DNA from: Myxococcales bacterium
GTDB lineage: Bacteria > Myxococcota_A > Polyangia > Palsa-1104 > JAEUJZ01
Assembly (NCBI GenBank): GCA_016794465.1
Contig: JAEUKA010000040.1
Location: 124,001-188,000 of the forward strand
Direction of reading: 5' to 3'
Length of the DNA: 64,000 bases
This document shows positions 1 to 8,157 of this stretch, one piece after another (within the stretch, counting starts at the first letter, position 1; every line of letters starts with the position of its first letter). Under the pieces are notes generated by a model. It did no database searches and was not told the origin of the DNA. It saw only the letters and a program-made list of their open reading frames with translations. A program made the translations under genes and the position numbers.

Positions 1-2111
1 CCCAGACCATTCGGCAGGCTGATGTGCCCGGCCTGCAGCGTATCGGTAATCTCGATCGTCGCCACGGCGCTGCCTCGTCGGGTGGTCACGCGCGCCGAGC
101 CACCGTCCGCTAGGCCCAGTCGCTCGGCATCGGCAGGTGACATCCGCAGTGCCCCGGTCAGGTCCTGCCTGCGCCACGCCGGGTCCCGCAGCACCGTGTT
201 GGCCGTGGTTGACCGCCGCTCCCCCGCCGACAGCACCAGCGGAAACTGTGGATCACGGGCGCCCGGATCTTCGGACGGCAAGCGGCTAAGCTCTGCCAGC
301 AGCTCCGGGATCGCCAAGCGGATCTTCTTGTCCGAGGTATCCAGTCGCTGCCACGTCTCCTCGTAGTCATCGACCGTAAAGACGATGCCAGAGCGGCGCG
401 TCAGCATCGCCTCGAACAGCTGCTCACCCAGCTCCGGCCCAAAGCCCGCAAAGCCCGCCCGCTGCACCGAGTCCGGAAACGTCATGGCACAGATGTGCGC
501 CGCTCCCCACAGCGCCGCCGCTTGCGCTGCCCCAGCGGGAAGAGCCGGGCCGAGCGTCTCGTACAGCACAATCGGCGCCAGTGGCATAAGGTGCGGCTTC
601 TCCGCCGTGAGCCGGAAGAACTCTGCCGCATACGCCCCGCGCCCTTCGGTTGGAATGCGCGCCGCCGCCTGATGCAGCTCCGCCAGCTCTTCGTCACGGA
701 TCGCGCCCAGCGCCCGCACCAGCCGGCGATGGATCTCGGGCTCGGGCAGCGTACCTTCCAAGGGCGGCAGGATCGGCGCGCGCAGCTGGAAGTAGTTGCG
801 CGGAAACTCCAGGTTGAAGAACGTCGCTTCCCACTTCTCGAACTGCGACGACGCCGGCAGCACATAGTGAGCCAGCTGCGCCGTCTCGCTCATCGCCACG
901 TCAATCACCACCAGGCACTCCAGCGCCGCCAGCGCCTGCCGCATCCGCTGACTGTCGGGCAGGGAGTGGGCAGGATTGGCACTCTCGACGATCATCGCGC
1001 GAAACCGCGCCGGATGGTCGGTCAGGATCTCTTCCGGGATGACGCTGGCGGGAATCAGCCCGGTGATGATGCGATGGCCCCCAACTGGCGTCTTCCGTCC
1101 GCCGCCACCGCCCCCACCAAGCCCGGCCACCCGGGTGTGGATGTTCATCGCCCCGCGCTTGGCAAAGTTGCCGGTCAGCAGATAGAGCAGCTTCTCGAGG
1201 TACGAGTTGAGCGTCGAGTGTGGCGCCTGCTGCACCCCCAGGTCTTCAAACGTGGCCACGCTGCTTGCGGCGGCAATTCGCCTGGCCACAGTGCGCACCA
1301 GCTCTTCCGACAGCCCCGCCCGAGCGCAGTAGTCCGCCACGGGAATCGCTGCCAGCGCCGCCGACACCGTCGCAAAGTCGCTGGTGTGTTCGCCGATGAA
1401 GCGGTGCGCCACCAAGTCTTCCTGCACCAGCACCGCACCCAGCGCCGACAGACAGAAGGCATCGGTGCCCGGTCGCACTTGCAGGTGGAAGTCGGCCAGC
1501 TCTGCCGTCTCGGTACGCCGGGGATCAATGACGATCAGCGCCCGCGCCGGATCTTTCGCCAGCTCCTTCAGGATCACCCTCGCCCGGGAGAAGCCGTGCG
1601 ACTGCCACGGGTTCTTGCCCACAAACACCGCCACCTCGGCATGCTCGAAGTCACCCGAGGTGTGGCAGCGAGGCCGACCGAACAGCTGCCCGTCCACCCA
1701 AAACTCCCCCGTCTTTTCCTGGGCCAGCGCATTCGACGTGTAGGTCGATCCCAGCGCCGCCCGGGTCGCGCGACCGTACGCCCCACCCAGGTGATTCCCC
1801 TGACCACCGCCGCCATAGTAGAAGATGCGGTCGCCGCCGTGCTCGTCTCGGATCGCCGACAGCCGCTGCGCCACCTCGTGGATCGCCGTGTCCCAGTCGA
1901 TGGCCTCGAACGTCCCATCGGCGCGCCGCCGCAGCGGTGAGGTCAGCCGATCGCGCGCATTCTGGTAGGTATCAAGCCGCTGTGCCTTCTCGCACAGGTA
2001 GCCCTGCGAGGCCGGCTGAGCGCGGTCCCCACGAATCCGAACCAAGTGGCGACCCTCGAGATCTACCTCGATGCCGCAGTTTTGACTGCACAGGATGCAC
2101 GCGGTCTTCAT
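1..2111 (-). CDS. molybdopterin-dependent oxidoreductase, large subunit (3' end beyond window)
   Basis: The minus strand stays open from an ATG at 2111 to base 1, about 703 codons, so only the C-terminal end is missing. The N-terminus carries C5-x2-C8-x3-C12 and C40, the [4Fe-4S] ligand pattern of the formate dehydrogenase/nitrate reductase (bis-MGD) family. It continues with family segments such as YYGGGGQGNH, KNPWQSHGF and VIDPRRTETA, and near the visible end has the NTVLRDPAW stretch of the molydopterin-binding domain. No twin-arginine signal is seen, so it is probably cytoplasmic. The substrate cannot be read from the sequence. No small subunit, maturation or cofactor gene is visible beside it. 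The long plus-strand frame over the same DNA is a shadow. Confidence 0.9.
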   Translation of the reverse strand, partial: MKTACILCSQNCGIEVDLEGRHLVRIRGDRAQPASQGYLCEKAQRLDTYQNARDRLTSPLRRRADGTFEAIDWDTAIHEVAQRLSAIRDEHGGDRIFYYGGGGQGNHLGGAYGRATRAALGSTYTSNALAQEKTGEFWVDGQLFGRPRCHTSGDFEHAEVAVFVGKNPWQSHGFSRARVILKELAKDPARALIVIDPRRTETAELADFHLQVRPGTDAFCLSALGAVLVQEDLVAHRFIGEHTSDFATVSAALAAIPVADYCARAGLSEELVRTVARRIAAASSVATFEDLGVQQAPHSTLNSYLEKLLYLLTGNFAKRGAMNIHTRVAGLGGGGGGGRKTPVGGHRIITGLIPASVIPEEILTDHPARFRAMIVESANPAHSLPDSQRMRQALAALECLVVIDVAMSETAQLAHYVLPASSQFEKWEATFFNLEFPRNYFQLRAPILPPLEGTLPEPEIHRRLVRALGAIRDEELAELHQAAARIPTEGRGAYAAEFFRLTAEKPHLMPLAPIVLYETLGPALPAGAAQAAALWGAAHICAMTFPDSVQRAGFAGFGPELGEQLFEAMLTRRSGIVFTVDDYEETWQRLDTSDKKIRLAIPELLAELSRLPSEDPGARDPQFPLVLSAGERRSTTANTVLRDPAWRRQDLTGALRMSPADAERLGLADGGSARVTTRRGSAVATIEITDTLQAGHISLPNGL

Positions 2112-2191
2112 GTCTGTCTCCTTGGGTACCTCTGGGGCACGGCAGCGAACGACGTTGAGCTTTTTCGCCAGCCTGGCTAACATCTCTGACC

Positions 2192-2455
2192 ATGGCGCTA
2201 ATCGACAAACCAGAGCGGGCTCGCCAGCTGGCGCGAGCCATTTCATCTGACCTCACCCTCTATCACGAGAAAGAGATTGTCGAGGGCATCGAGAACGACA
2301 CCCTCTTTACCGTGATGCACGATCACATCGAGGAAGGCCGCACGCTGTTCAAGAGCCGTGTGACCCCAGAGATCTACGAGCTCAACCTCTTCGAGCGAGC
2401 GATCGTTGATGTGATGCTGAAGTCCAAGGGGCATGTAAAGTCGCGGATCTGGTGA
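2192..2455 (+). CDS. conserved hypothetical protein, 87 aa
   Basis: This is a short, acidic, mostly helical protein with no signal peptide or membrane segment. It starts at ATG 2192, divergent from the molybdoenzyme gene. Its stop overlaps the GTG start of the next gene (GTGA), so the two are probably translationally coupled. I do not recognise a family. Codon use matches the surroundings and the coupling makes it a credible gene, perhaps cotranscribed with the pseudouridine synthase for housekeeping reasons only. Confidence 0.75.
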   Translation: MALIDKPERARQLARAISSDLTLYHEKEIVEGIENDTLFTVMHDHIEEGRTLFKSRVTPEIYELNLFERAIVDVMLKSKGHVKSRIW

Positions 2456-3525
2456 CATTCGCTCTAGACCCCATCGAACTCATTGTTCCCAAGTCTGCGA
2501 TCGGCCTGCGCCTCGACGTGTATCTTGCGCAGCAAGAGCTACCGTTTTCCCGATCGCAGCTCGCCCGGCGGATTGAAGCCGGCGAGGTGACCCTGGACGG
2601 TCGCCCGTGTCGGCCCGGACAGAAGCTGCGCGCTGCCCAGCGCCTGCGCTTTTTGCCATCGCCCCCAGCGCCGACCCACGACTTGCCGGAGTCGATCCCG
2701 CTGTCGATCCTGTTTGAGGATCAGCACCTCATCGTGATCGACAAGCCAGCCGGGATGGTGGTGCATCCAGCCCCTGGGCATGAGACAGGCACGCTGGTAA
2801 ACGCCCTGCTCCACCACTGCGGCCCGCTGCCGCTGCCGCCGCCGCGCCTGGATCTTGGCGAGGACGACGGCGAGGACGAAGACGCGGACCCAGGCCCAGG
2901 CCAAGACCACGGTCAGCTCTCCATCGGTGGGCAGCGCCGCCCCGGGATCGTGCATCGTCTCGACGCGGGTACCTCTGGCGTGCTGGTCTGCGCCAAGGAC
3001 GAACCGACGCTGGTCGGCCTGCAAGTCCAGTTTGCCGCCCACTCCATCGACCGTCGCTACGTAGCACTCATTGATGGCGTCCTTCCCGAGCGGGGTACCC
3101 TCTCGACCCGCTACGGGCGACACCCGCGTGATCGCAAGCGCTTCACCTCTCGCGGGGGCAGCAAGAAGGCCGTCACCCACTATCAAGTTCTGGAGCGACT
3201 CCCCGGGGCCACTCTGGTCGAGCTGCGCCTGGAAACTGGCCGCACCCACCAGATCCGGGTCCACCTGAGCGAGCAAGGCTTCCCCATCTTGGGCGATCCC
3301 TTGTACGGCAAGCCGTCGCGACAGCGGCCTGTCCAGCTTGCGGCGGCGACCCTGACCCATCAAGCGCTCCATGCCCGACTGCTCGGCTTTGTGCATCCCA
3401 TCCGTGGGGAAAGGCTGATGTTCACGTCGCCCCCGCCTGAAGACTTTCTGCGGGTGCTGGCAACCCTGCGAGGCCCACAGACCAGTCCCGCCTTGCCCTG
3501 GTCCCCTTCCCCAATCCGTCTCTAA
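2452..3525 (+). CDS. rluD: RluA/RluD-family 23S rRNA pseudouridine synthase
   Basis: Isomerises uridine to pseudouridine in large-subunit rRNA, the usual role of the RluD branch. An N-terminal S4-like RNA-binding region (about residues 15-70, including FSRSQLARRIEAGEV) precedes the catalytic domain. The signature HRLDAGTSG is at about 168-176, with D171 the expected catalytic aspartate, and RTHQIRVHL follows later. The start is GTG 2452, overlapping the upstream stop. One oddity is an acidic insertion of about 25 residues (Gly/Asp/Glu-rich, near residues 140-165) just before the catalytic motif. It is coded by GACGAG-type repeats and is not usual for RluD. The rluD symbol rests on domain architecture; RluC or RluA-like specificity is possible. 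Confidence 0.88.
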   Translation: MTFALDPIELIVPKSAIGLRLDVYLAQQELPFSRSQLARRIEAGEVTLDGRPCRPGQKLRAAQRLRFLPSPPAPTHDLPESIPLSILFEDQHLIVIDKPAGMVVHPAPGHETGTLVNALLHHCGPLPLPPPRLDLGEDDGEDEDADPGPGQDHGQLSIGGQRRPGIVHRLDAGTSGVLVCAKDEPTLVGLQVQFAAHSIDRRYVALIDGVLPERGTLSTRYGRHPRDRKRFTSRGGSKKAVTHYQVLERLPGATLVELRLETGRTHQIRVHLSEQGFPILGDPLYGKPSRQRPVQLAAATLTHQALHARLLGFVHPIRGERLMFTSPPPEDFLRVLATLRGPQTSPALPWSPSPIRL

Positions 3526-3563
3526 GCCAATCTGCGTTGTTGGCTCGGTCGGCTTCGTGCTCA

Positions 3564-3602
3564 CGTACTGAAGTACGCTCTCCCCCACACTTCGTGTCGG
3601 GG
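3564..3602. terminator. two small hairpins in the rluD-yfiH gap
   Basis: CGTACT-GA-AGTACG at 3564-3577 is a perfect 6-bp stem. CCCC-x-ACAC-TTC-GTGT-x-GGGG at 3583-3602 is a second stem with one C/C mismatch. Both lie in the 187-bp gap after rluD. Neither has a T-run, so they may end transcription in a Rho-assisted way or simply be structured spacer. The rest of the gap shows nothing recognisable. Confidence 0.35.
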
Positions 3603-3712
3603 ACTGGCGCGCGCGCAGCCTCGGTCGCCGCCTAGCATCTCGGCTTACAGCCGGATTGGGACCCTGCGGCAGCTGCCGGTATCCAGCCGCTGCCGTGATA
3701 GAGTTCGCGCCC

Positions 3713-4528
3713 ATGTCCGCAGCTCTCGCTCCCGCTTGCTCGACCGCCCCACTGGCTGGCACTGCCTGGCAGAGCCCGGGCGCGCAGGCCAGCGTGCTTC
3801 ATGCTCCGCTCCTTCAGTCCATCGGTGTACGCCATGGCTTCACCACCCGCGAAGGAGGCGTGTCTTCGGGACGCTTTGCCTCCCTAAACCTCGGTCGCAG
3901 CTGGGGCGACGACCCCGCGAATGTCGACCGCAACCTTGGCCGCGTCGCGCAAGTCTCTGGCTTTGCCACCGAGCGACTCACCCAGGTCCGTCAGGTCCAT
4001 GGCTGCCGTGTCGTGCGAATGGACAGCCCCGCGCAGGCCCAGCGAGAGGCCGATGGCATGGTCACCGCCCACGATCTGGTGCTGGGCGTGCTGTCCGCCG
4101 ACTGTGTGTCCCTGCTGCTTGCCGATGGCGAAGGCCGCGTCGCCGCCGCCCATGCCGGCTGGCGGGGTACGACCTTGGGGATTGCGACCGAAGCGGTGGC
4201 TGCCCTGGCAACGCTGGGCGCCGACGTGCAGCGCATCCGCGCCGTGCTCGGTCCATCGATCGGGCCGTGCTGTTTCGAGGTCCAGCAGGATGTCGCGAGC
4301 GTGTTTGCTGCCCACGATCCTCAGGTGGTCAGCCACCGCGCCGGCCGCACCTTCGTAGACTTGTGGAGCTACAATGAAAAGTTGCTGATGCGGGCAGGCT
4401 TACTCCCTGAGCACATCGCAGCGCAGCCCCCGTGTACCCGCTGCGATGCCCAGCGCTTCTACTCTTTCCGGCGAGACGGTGCCAACATCGGCCAACATCT
4501 CGCCTTTATCATCGGAGGCTCTCCGTGA
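3713..4528 (+). CDS. YfiH/LACC1-type multicopper-like oxidase or purine nucleoside phosphorylase
   Basis: A member of the Cu-oxidase_4 family (YfiH in E. coli, LACC1 in mammals), reported variously as polyphenol oxidase or adenosine/inosine phosphorylase. Visible landmarks are GVRHGFTTREGG near the N-terminus, VRQVHGC, the ADCVSLLL segment with the metal-binding Cys, AHAGWRG with its conserved His, and GPCCFEV. At 271 residues the length is normal when ATG 3713 is used; the frame is open further upstream, but that extension is low-complexity. The stop overlaps the GTG start of the next gene, forming an operon. Confidence 0.88.
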   Translation: MSAALAPACSTAPLAGTAWQSPGAQASVLHAPLLQSIGVRHGFTTREGGVSSGRFASLNLGRSWGDDPANVDRNLGRVAQVSGFATERLTQVRQVHGCRVVRMDSPAQAQREADGMVTAHDLVLGVLSADCVSLLLADGEGRVAAAHAGWRGTTLGIATEAVAALATLGADVQRIRAVLGPSIGPCCFEVQQDVASVFAAHDPQVVSHRAGRTFVDLWSYNEKLLMRAGLLPEHIAAQPPCTRCDAQRFYSFRRDGANIGQHLAFIIGGSP

Positions 4529-5400
4529 CACCTGCCAAGAAGTGGCTCACCTTCGGATTCATGTTCACGCTCATCCTCGGTGGCGGGGCTGGCGGAGCCT
4601 ACTACTACCACCAGCGTGAGCTGCGCGCCGCCTACGACCGGGCCGGCAAAGATCTCTGGATCAGTCGCTCGCGCTCCCTGCTCCTAGAAGCGGCGCTCGC
4701 CACCCGCTACGGCAACTACGCCATGGCCTTTGAGCGGGTCGTCCGCGCCCAGGCTGCCAGTGCCCGCTTGGCCTTGCCTCTCGACAAAGAGTTTGCCGAG
4801 GCGCAGCAGCTCCTCTTGCAGCAGCGCCCCGACGTAGAGATCACCCTCAAGCTGATGGTGATCGCCGATCGCATCGAGCCGCCCGCCCCACTCGGCCCCC
4901 CCGATCCAGCGCGCAAAGGCGGGGTCGCGACGGGTGAACAGATGGGCCTCAGCTCGGCCAAGTCGATCCAGCCCTCCCCAAACCCTGCACCGCCCTCCCC
5001 GTCCGCCCTGCCCGCCGCAGCGACGCCGCCGGTAGCCGCACCTGCCGGGACAAGCCCAGCCGCCACCCCACCGGCAGCAGCCGCACCGCCAGCAGCCCCC
5101 GCCGGGACGCCTTCTACTGCGGCAGCACCACAGGCCCTGCCCAAGCGTGGTCAGAGCCCAGAGGCCTCGCTGGAAGAAGGTCGTCAAGCGCTCGGTCAGG
5201 CCAAGATCCTGCTTTTGTCAGGACGCGAAGCTCCGGCGGTGATCGAGTGGCTGGCCCGCGCCCAGGTCGTCCTCGATGACAGCGGCAAGAGCGACTTCGA
5301 TGAGCCCATCCTCGCCGCCATCAAGGCCGTCCGCAGTGGCGATGAAGCCAAGGCCCAGAAGATCATTGACGCGGCGCTCTCCAAGCTGCGCGGGCAGTAG
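4525..5400 (+). CDS. single-pass membrane protein with Pro/Ala-rich linker
   Basis: The start is taken at GTG 4525 overlapping the yfiH stop, because the upstream part of the frame lies inside yfiH. A membrane helix at about residues 8-27 (LTFGFMFTLILGGGAGGAYY) is followed by a helical region (about 30-120), then a roughly 90-residue Ala/Pro-rich linker, then a C-terminal helical segment (about 220-291). This resembles an N-anchored protein whose soluble helical domains project on one side of the membrane. No enzymatic motif is seen and the family is not recognised. Coupling with yfiH suggests cotranscription rather than a shared function. Confidence 0.7.
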   Translation: MTPAKKWLTFGFMFTLILGGGAGGAYYYHQRELRAAYDRAGKDLWISRSRSLLLEAALATRYGNYAMAFERVVRAQAASARLALPLDKEFAEAQQLLLQQRPDVEITLKLMVIADRIEPPAPLGPPDPARKGGVATGEQMGLSSAKSIQPSPNPAPPSPSALPAAATPPVAAPAGTSPAATPPAAAAPPAAPAGTPSTAAAPQALPKRGQSPEASLEEGRQALGQAKILLLSGREAPAVIEWLARAQVVLDDSGKSDFDEPILAAIKAVRSGDEAKAQKIIDAALSKLRGQ

Positions 5401-5429
5401 TCCAGGTCAAAGGCGGTGCAGTCGGGGCA

Positions 5430-6230
5430 CTAACCAGCAGCCGGTGCCGGCGCAGGGGCCACCGGGGCTGGGGCGACCGGGGAAGGCGTCGGCTCAGGCG
5501 TCGGTGAGGCCCCCCCGCTGCGGCGAGCGCTCGCATCCCGGTAGCTATCGATGGGGGCCAGCGCTGCCATGGCCCGCTGATAGCTTGGCTCATCATCACT
5601 ATCCACCGTCGCCGCCACCTTGGTCGCGTACTCGGCGATGATCTGGCTCAAGCCCTTGAGGTGCTGGGCCAGGTTGGCGGACTCCGCAGCCCGCGCTAGG
5701 TTGCTCTGCACCATGGCTCGATAGCGGGGCAGCTGCCGCTGGACGTTGGTCAGAAACTCGGGCCCGCACAGCACCGACAGATCTTTTTCGAGCTTGTCAT
5801 CGGCAATCCGCTGCAGCAGCGCATCGGTTGCCGCCAGCTGTTCGACATAGCTCCGCTGGGTAAACTCCAGTCCCTCCGGAAACAGCACCGCCGCCAGCTC
5901 CGCCGCCCGAGCCGCCTTGGGATACTCATCAATCGGCAGACTCGCATAGGCTTGGAGCCGCGATCGAATCGCTGCCCAGCCACGGATGCAGGCGATCCCA
6001 ATTCTCTTGGCCTCCTCGGTGGCATTGGGTCCGAGGAACCGCTGCCGCTCACTCCAAGCGGCCTGGGCCACCAGCCGGGCCCGCTCCATCTTCTGGGCGG
6101 CCTTCTTGACGGTCGGCGGCATCTCTTTGGGGCTGGCTGCGTACAGTGCCTCAGCCAGGGTGATGCCCCCCAGCAGCGTGAACTGTGGGGGGCGGGTATA
6201 CAGGGATGGATCGAAGGTGATGTTTGTCAT
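5430..6230 (-). CDS. hypothetical helical protein with Pro/Ala-rich C-terminus
   Basis: The frame is open well upstream, but the likely start is ATG 6230 (MTNITFDPSLY), since the extension covers unlikely composition. The protein is about 266 residues, largely alpha-helical, with no signal peptide or membrane helix. It ends in a low-complexity tail of PTPEP/VAPAP repeats. It is convergent with the Pro/Ala-linker membrane protein next door, with only 29 bp between the stops. No known domain was recognised. Confidence 0.65.
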   Translation of the reverse strand: MTNITFDPSLYTRPPQFTLLGGITLAEALYAASPKEMPPTVKKAAQKMERARLVAQAAWSERQRFLGPNATEEAKRIGIACIRGWAAIRSRLQAYASLPIDEYPKAARAAELAAVLFPEGLEFTQRSYVEQLAATDALLQRIADDKLEKDLSVLCGPEFLTNVQRQLPRYRAMVQSNLARAAESANLAQHLKGLSQIIAEYATKVAATVDSDDEPSYQRAMAALAPIDSYRDASARRSGGASPTPEPTPSPVAPAPVAPAPAPAAG

Positions 6231-6457
6231 GACCTGGGACCAAAGCAGACTCCGTGCCAGACATGGCCAGACGCTACGAACGTGACCCACAGAGGCTTGA
6301 CTCACCGTCGAGCAGTCCAGCCATTGCGAACACCTACCGGCACCGCGTCTAGTACCCCACCAGTCGTCCGGCTTACCGGACACCGTCCAAGGTTCGGACG
6401 CAGAGCCAGTCAAAAATCAGGGAAAGCGTCCCTGTTGTGCCAGGTCTGGACCCCTTC
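6231..6457. other. intergenic stretch before the repeat array
   Basis: 227 bp between the start of the minus-strand hypothetical gene at 6230 and the first unit of the 42-bp array. No gene, tRNA or convincing promoter was seen. It presumably holds the promoter of the gene starting at 6230. Confidence 0.5.
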
Positions 6458-6712
6458 GATCGGCGCGATCTTCCGTTTGAAAGGGTCCGGACCCCCTTCG
6501 ATCGGCGCGATCTCCCGTTTGAAAGGGTCCGGACCCTCTTTGATCGGCGCGATCTCCTGTTTGAAAGGGTCCGGACCCTCTTTGATCGGCGCGATCTCCC
6601 GTTTGAAAGGGTCCGGACCCTCTTTGATCGGCGCGATCTCCTGTTTGAAGGGGTCTGGACCCCCTCCGATCGACTCGAGCTCCCGTTTTGGATAGGTCCA
6701 GACCCCTACAGC
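6458..6712. repeat. tandem array of six 42-bp hairpin repeats
   Basis: Six units begin (at the GATCG) at 6458, 6500, 6542, 6584, 6626 and 6668, a spacing of exactly 42 bp each time. Each unit reads GATCGGC-GATCTCCCGTTTGAAA and then a palindrome of the type AGGGTCCGGACCCT. Units differ by a few bases, some in both arms of the palindrome at once. The last unit resembles the version found at 50.65-50.85 kb and 58.65-58.78 kb. The array abuts the 3' end of the fatty acid hydroxylase-family gene. Open frames through it arise only because 42 is a multiple of three. Confidence 0.95.
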
Positions 6713-7458
6713 GGGGGGCCGGTCTGGGTCCAGCGGGGGTAGTCGGGGTCTACGGTGCCAAAGAGCTGGTCCCACAGCAGGGTGTAGAAGCCGAAGTTGC
6801 GGCTCGGGTTGTCATGGTGTTGGGCGTGGAAGGTGCTGGTGCCAAGCTGCCGCAGCAGCGGCCATCGAAAGAGAGCACGCGGCAGTGGCTCCACGCCGGC
6901 ATGGCCGAGGGTGCCCCACAGCACATTGAGGGTTAGGTACACGAGCACCGCTAGTCCTGACAGCGGCAAGATCACCAGCACCGCGAGCATCAGCGCGCCA
7001 AAGCCCAGCACCTCTGCCGGATGCAGCACAAACAGCGACAGCGCGTTGGTGCGCTGATGGAGGTGATGCGGGGCATGCAGCAGCCCGAACAGCGGTGGAA
7101 CATGGGCAATGCGATGGCTGACATACATCCCGAAGTCCATCGCCAGCACGAACAGCACCACGTCGAGCAGCGTCCGCAGCAGCCCAGGATGGGTCAGGCG
7201 AATCAGCCCCGCTTTCCACATCCCAAAGCCCACCACCGCCACCATCGAGTTGAGCAAGACCGCCAGCGCCGCCAGCCCCAGATCGCGCCGCGACAGCGGC
7301 TGCTGCGCCCGAATGAGCCGCCGGTGCTGAAAGCGCCGCCACAGCCACTGACAAAGTCCCACCGATGCCAAAAAGATAAGGACGTTGCCGACCAGACTGA
7401 AGGCCACCCACTCCGCGAAGGAGCGGGCCAAGAACCAGTCGAACAGCCGTTGGATCAT
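6706..7458 (-). CDS. fatty acid hydroxylase / sterol desaturase family membrane protein
   Basis: A 250-residue integral membrane di-iron oxygenase-type protein. Several hydrophobic helices are interspersed with the histidine clusters of the superfamily: HRIAH (about 112-116), HAPHHLH (about 128-134) and HAQHH (about 214-218). By family knowledge such proteins hydroxylate or desaturate lipid or sterol substrates; the substrate here is unknown. It is followed upstream on the same strand by msrQ after 24 bp. Its stop codon lies in the last unit of the 42-bp repeat array, so the array is in its 3' flank. Confidence 0.85.
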   Translation of the reverse strand: MIQRLFDWFLARSFAEWVAFSLVGNVLIFLASVGLCQWLWRRFQHRRLIRAQQPLSRRDLGLAALAVLLNSMVAVVGFGMWKAGLIRLTHPGLLRTLLDVVLFVLAMDFGMYVSHRIAHVPPLFGLLHAPHHLHQRTNALSLFVLHPAEVLGFGALMLAVLVILPLSGLAVLVYLTLNVLWGTLGHAGVEPLPRALFRWPLLRQLGTSTFHAQHHDNPSRNFGFYTLLWDQLFGTVDPDYPRWTQTGPPL

Positions 7459-7482
7459 CTTTTCGACAACTCTCTGCTGGAA

Positions 7483-8145
7483 CTACTCGGGAGCCTGTGA
7501 CTTGGCGACAGCCGCCTTGCCCTTCTTCGGCGCCGGACGCAGCCACGACGGCACGCGGATGGCCAGCAGCACCAGCAGCACCGCGCCCAGCGACAGTGGC
7601 TTCACCAGTCCCGCTTTGACCAGCCAGGCAAAGTGGATGACTGCCAGCAGGGCCGCCGGGTAGACCAAGCGGTGGAGCGTCTGCCACGAGCGACCCAGCC
7701 GCCGGATCATGCCATTGGTCGAAGTGACCGCGAGCAGAAGCAGCATCACAAACGCCAGCGTCCCGATGGTGATGTAGGGCCGCTTGGCGATGTCTTTGCC
7801 GACCTCTCGCAGCGTGAAGCCCTCTTCGGTCAGTGAGCGGTCGAGGATGTAGATGCCAAAGTGGAGCACCGCATAAGAGAACGACACCAGGCCCACCATG
7901 CGGCGGAAGCGCATCACCACCGCTCGTCCGGTCAGAATCCGCAGCGGCGTGGCAGCCAGCGACAACAGCAGGCAGTACAGGGCCAGCTCACCGGTGCGAT
8001 GGGTCAGGCGCTCGATTGGGTTGGCGCCGAGTCCATCCCCGCTGCCTTGCACGGTCTGAAAGACCTGCCAAGCGAGCTGCAGCAGCGGCAGAAGCAGGGC
8101 CGTCAGCAGGACGGCCTTCACAATCGAAACGGTCTGCGGGCGCAT
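7483..8145 (-). CDS. msrQ: MsrQ-type heme-binding membrane subunit
   Basis: Belongs to the ferric-reductase-like transmembrane family. MsrQ passes electrons from the respiratory chain to the periplasmic methionine sulfoxide reductase MsrP. The conserved GANPIERLTHRTGE segment is present (about residues 40-53), followed by about five or six membrane helices with histidines in SYAVLHFGIY and LHRLVYPAALLAVIHF. At 220 residues the length is typical. No msrP (molybdenum sulfoxide reductase) gene is adjacent, so its partner must be elsewhere or different. It lies 12 bp after the helicase gene in the same direction. Confidence 0.8.
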   Translation of the reverse strand: MRPQTVSIVKAVLLTALLLPLLQLAWQVFQTVQGSGDGLGANPIERLTHRTGELALYCLLLSLAATPLRILTGRAVVMRFRRMVGLVSFSYAVLHFGIYILDRSLTEEGFTLREVGKDIAKRPYITIGTLAFVMLLLLAVTSTNGMIRRLGRSWQTLHRLVYPAALLAVIHFAWLVKAGLVKPLSLGAVLLVLLAIRVPSWLRPAPKKGKAAVAKSQAPE

Positions 8146-8157
8146 CAGCTGCCCAGT

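Noticed and set aside
495..1940. 481-codon plus-strand open frame
   Set aside because: Antisense to the molybdoenzyme gene, which has clear family motifs; the frame is Arg/His-rich shadow sequence.
2539..3762. Long minus-strand frame over rluD
   Set aside because: Overlaps a well-supported RluD gene and has no recognisable composition or start signal.
6458..6712. CRISPR-like array
   Set aside because: Units are contiguous repeats without unique spacers and no cas gene is present.
6437..6742. Repetitive protein-like frames through the 42-bp array
   Set aside because: Open only because the unit length is a multiple of three; no start signal, and other arrays with 43-bp units break the frame.
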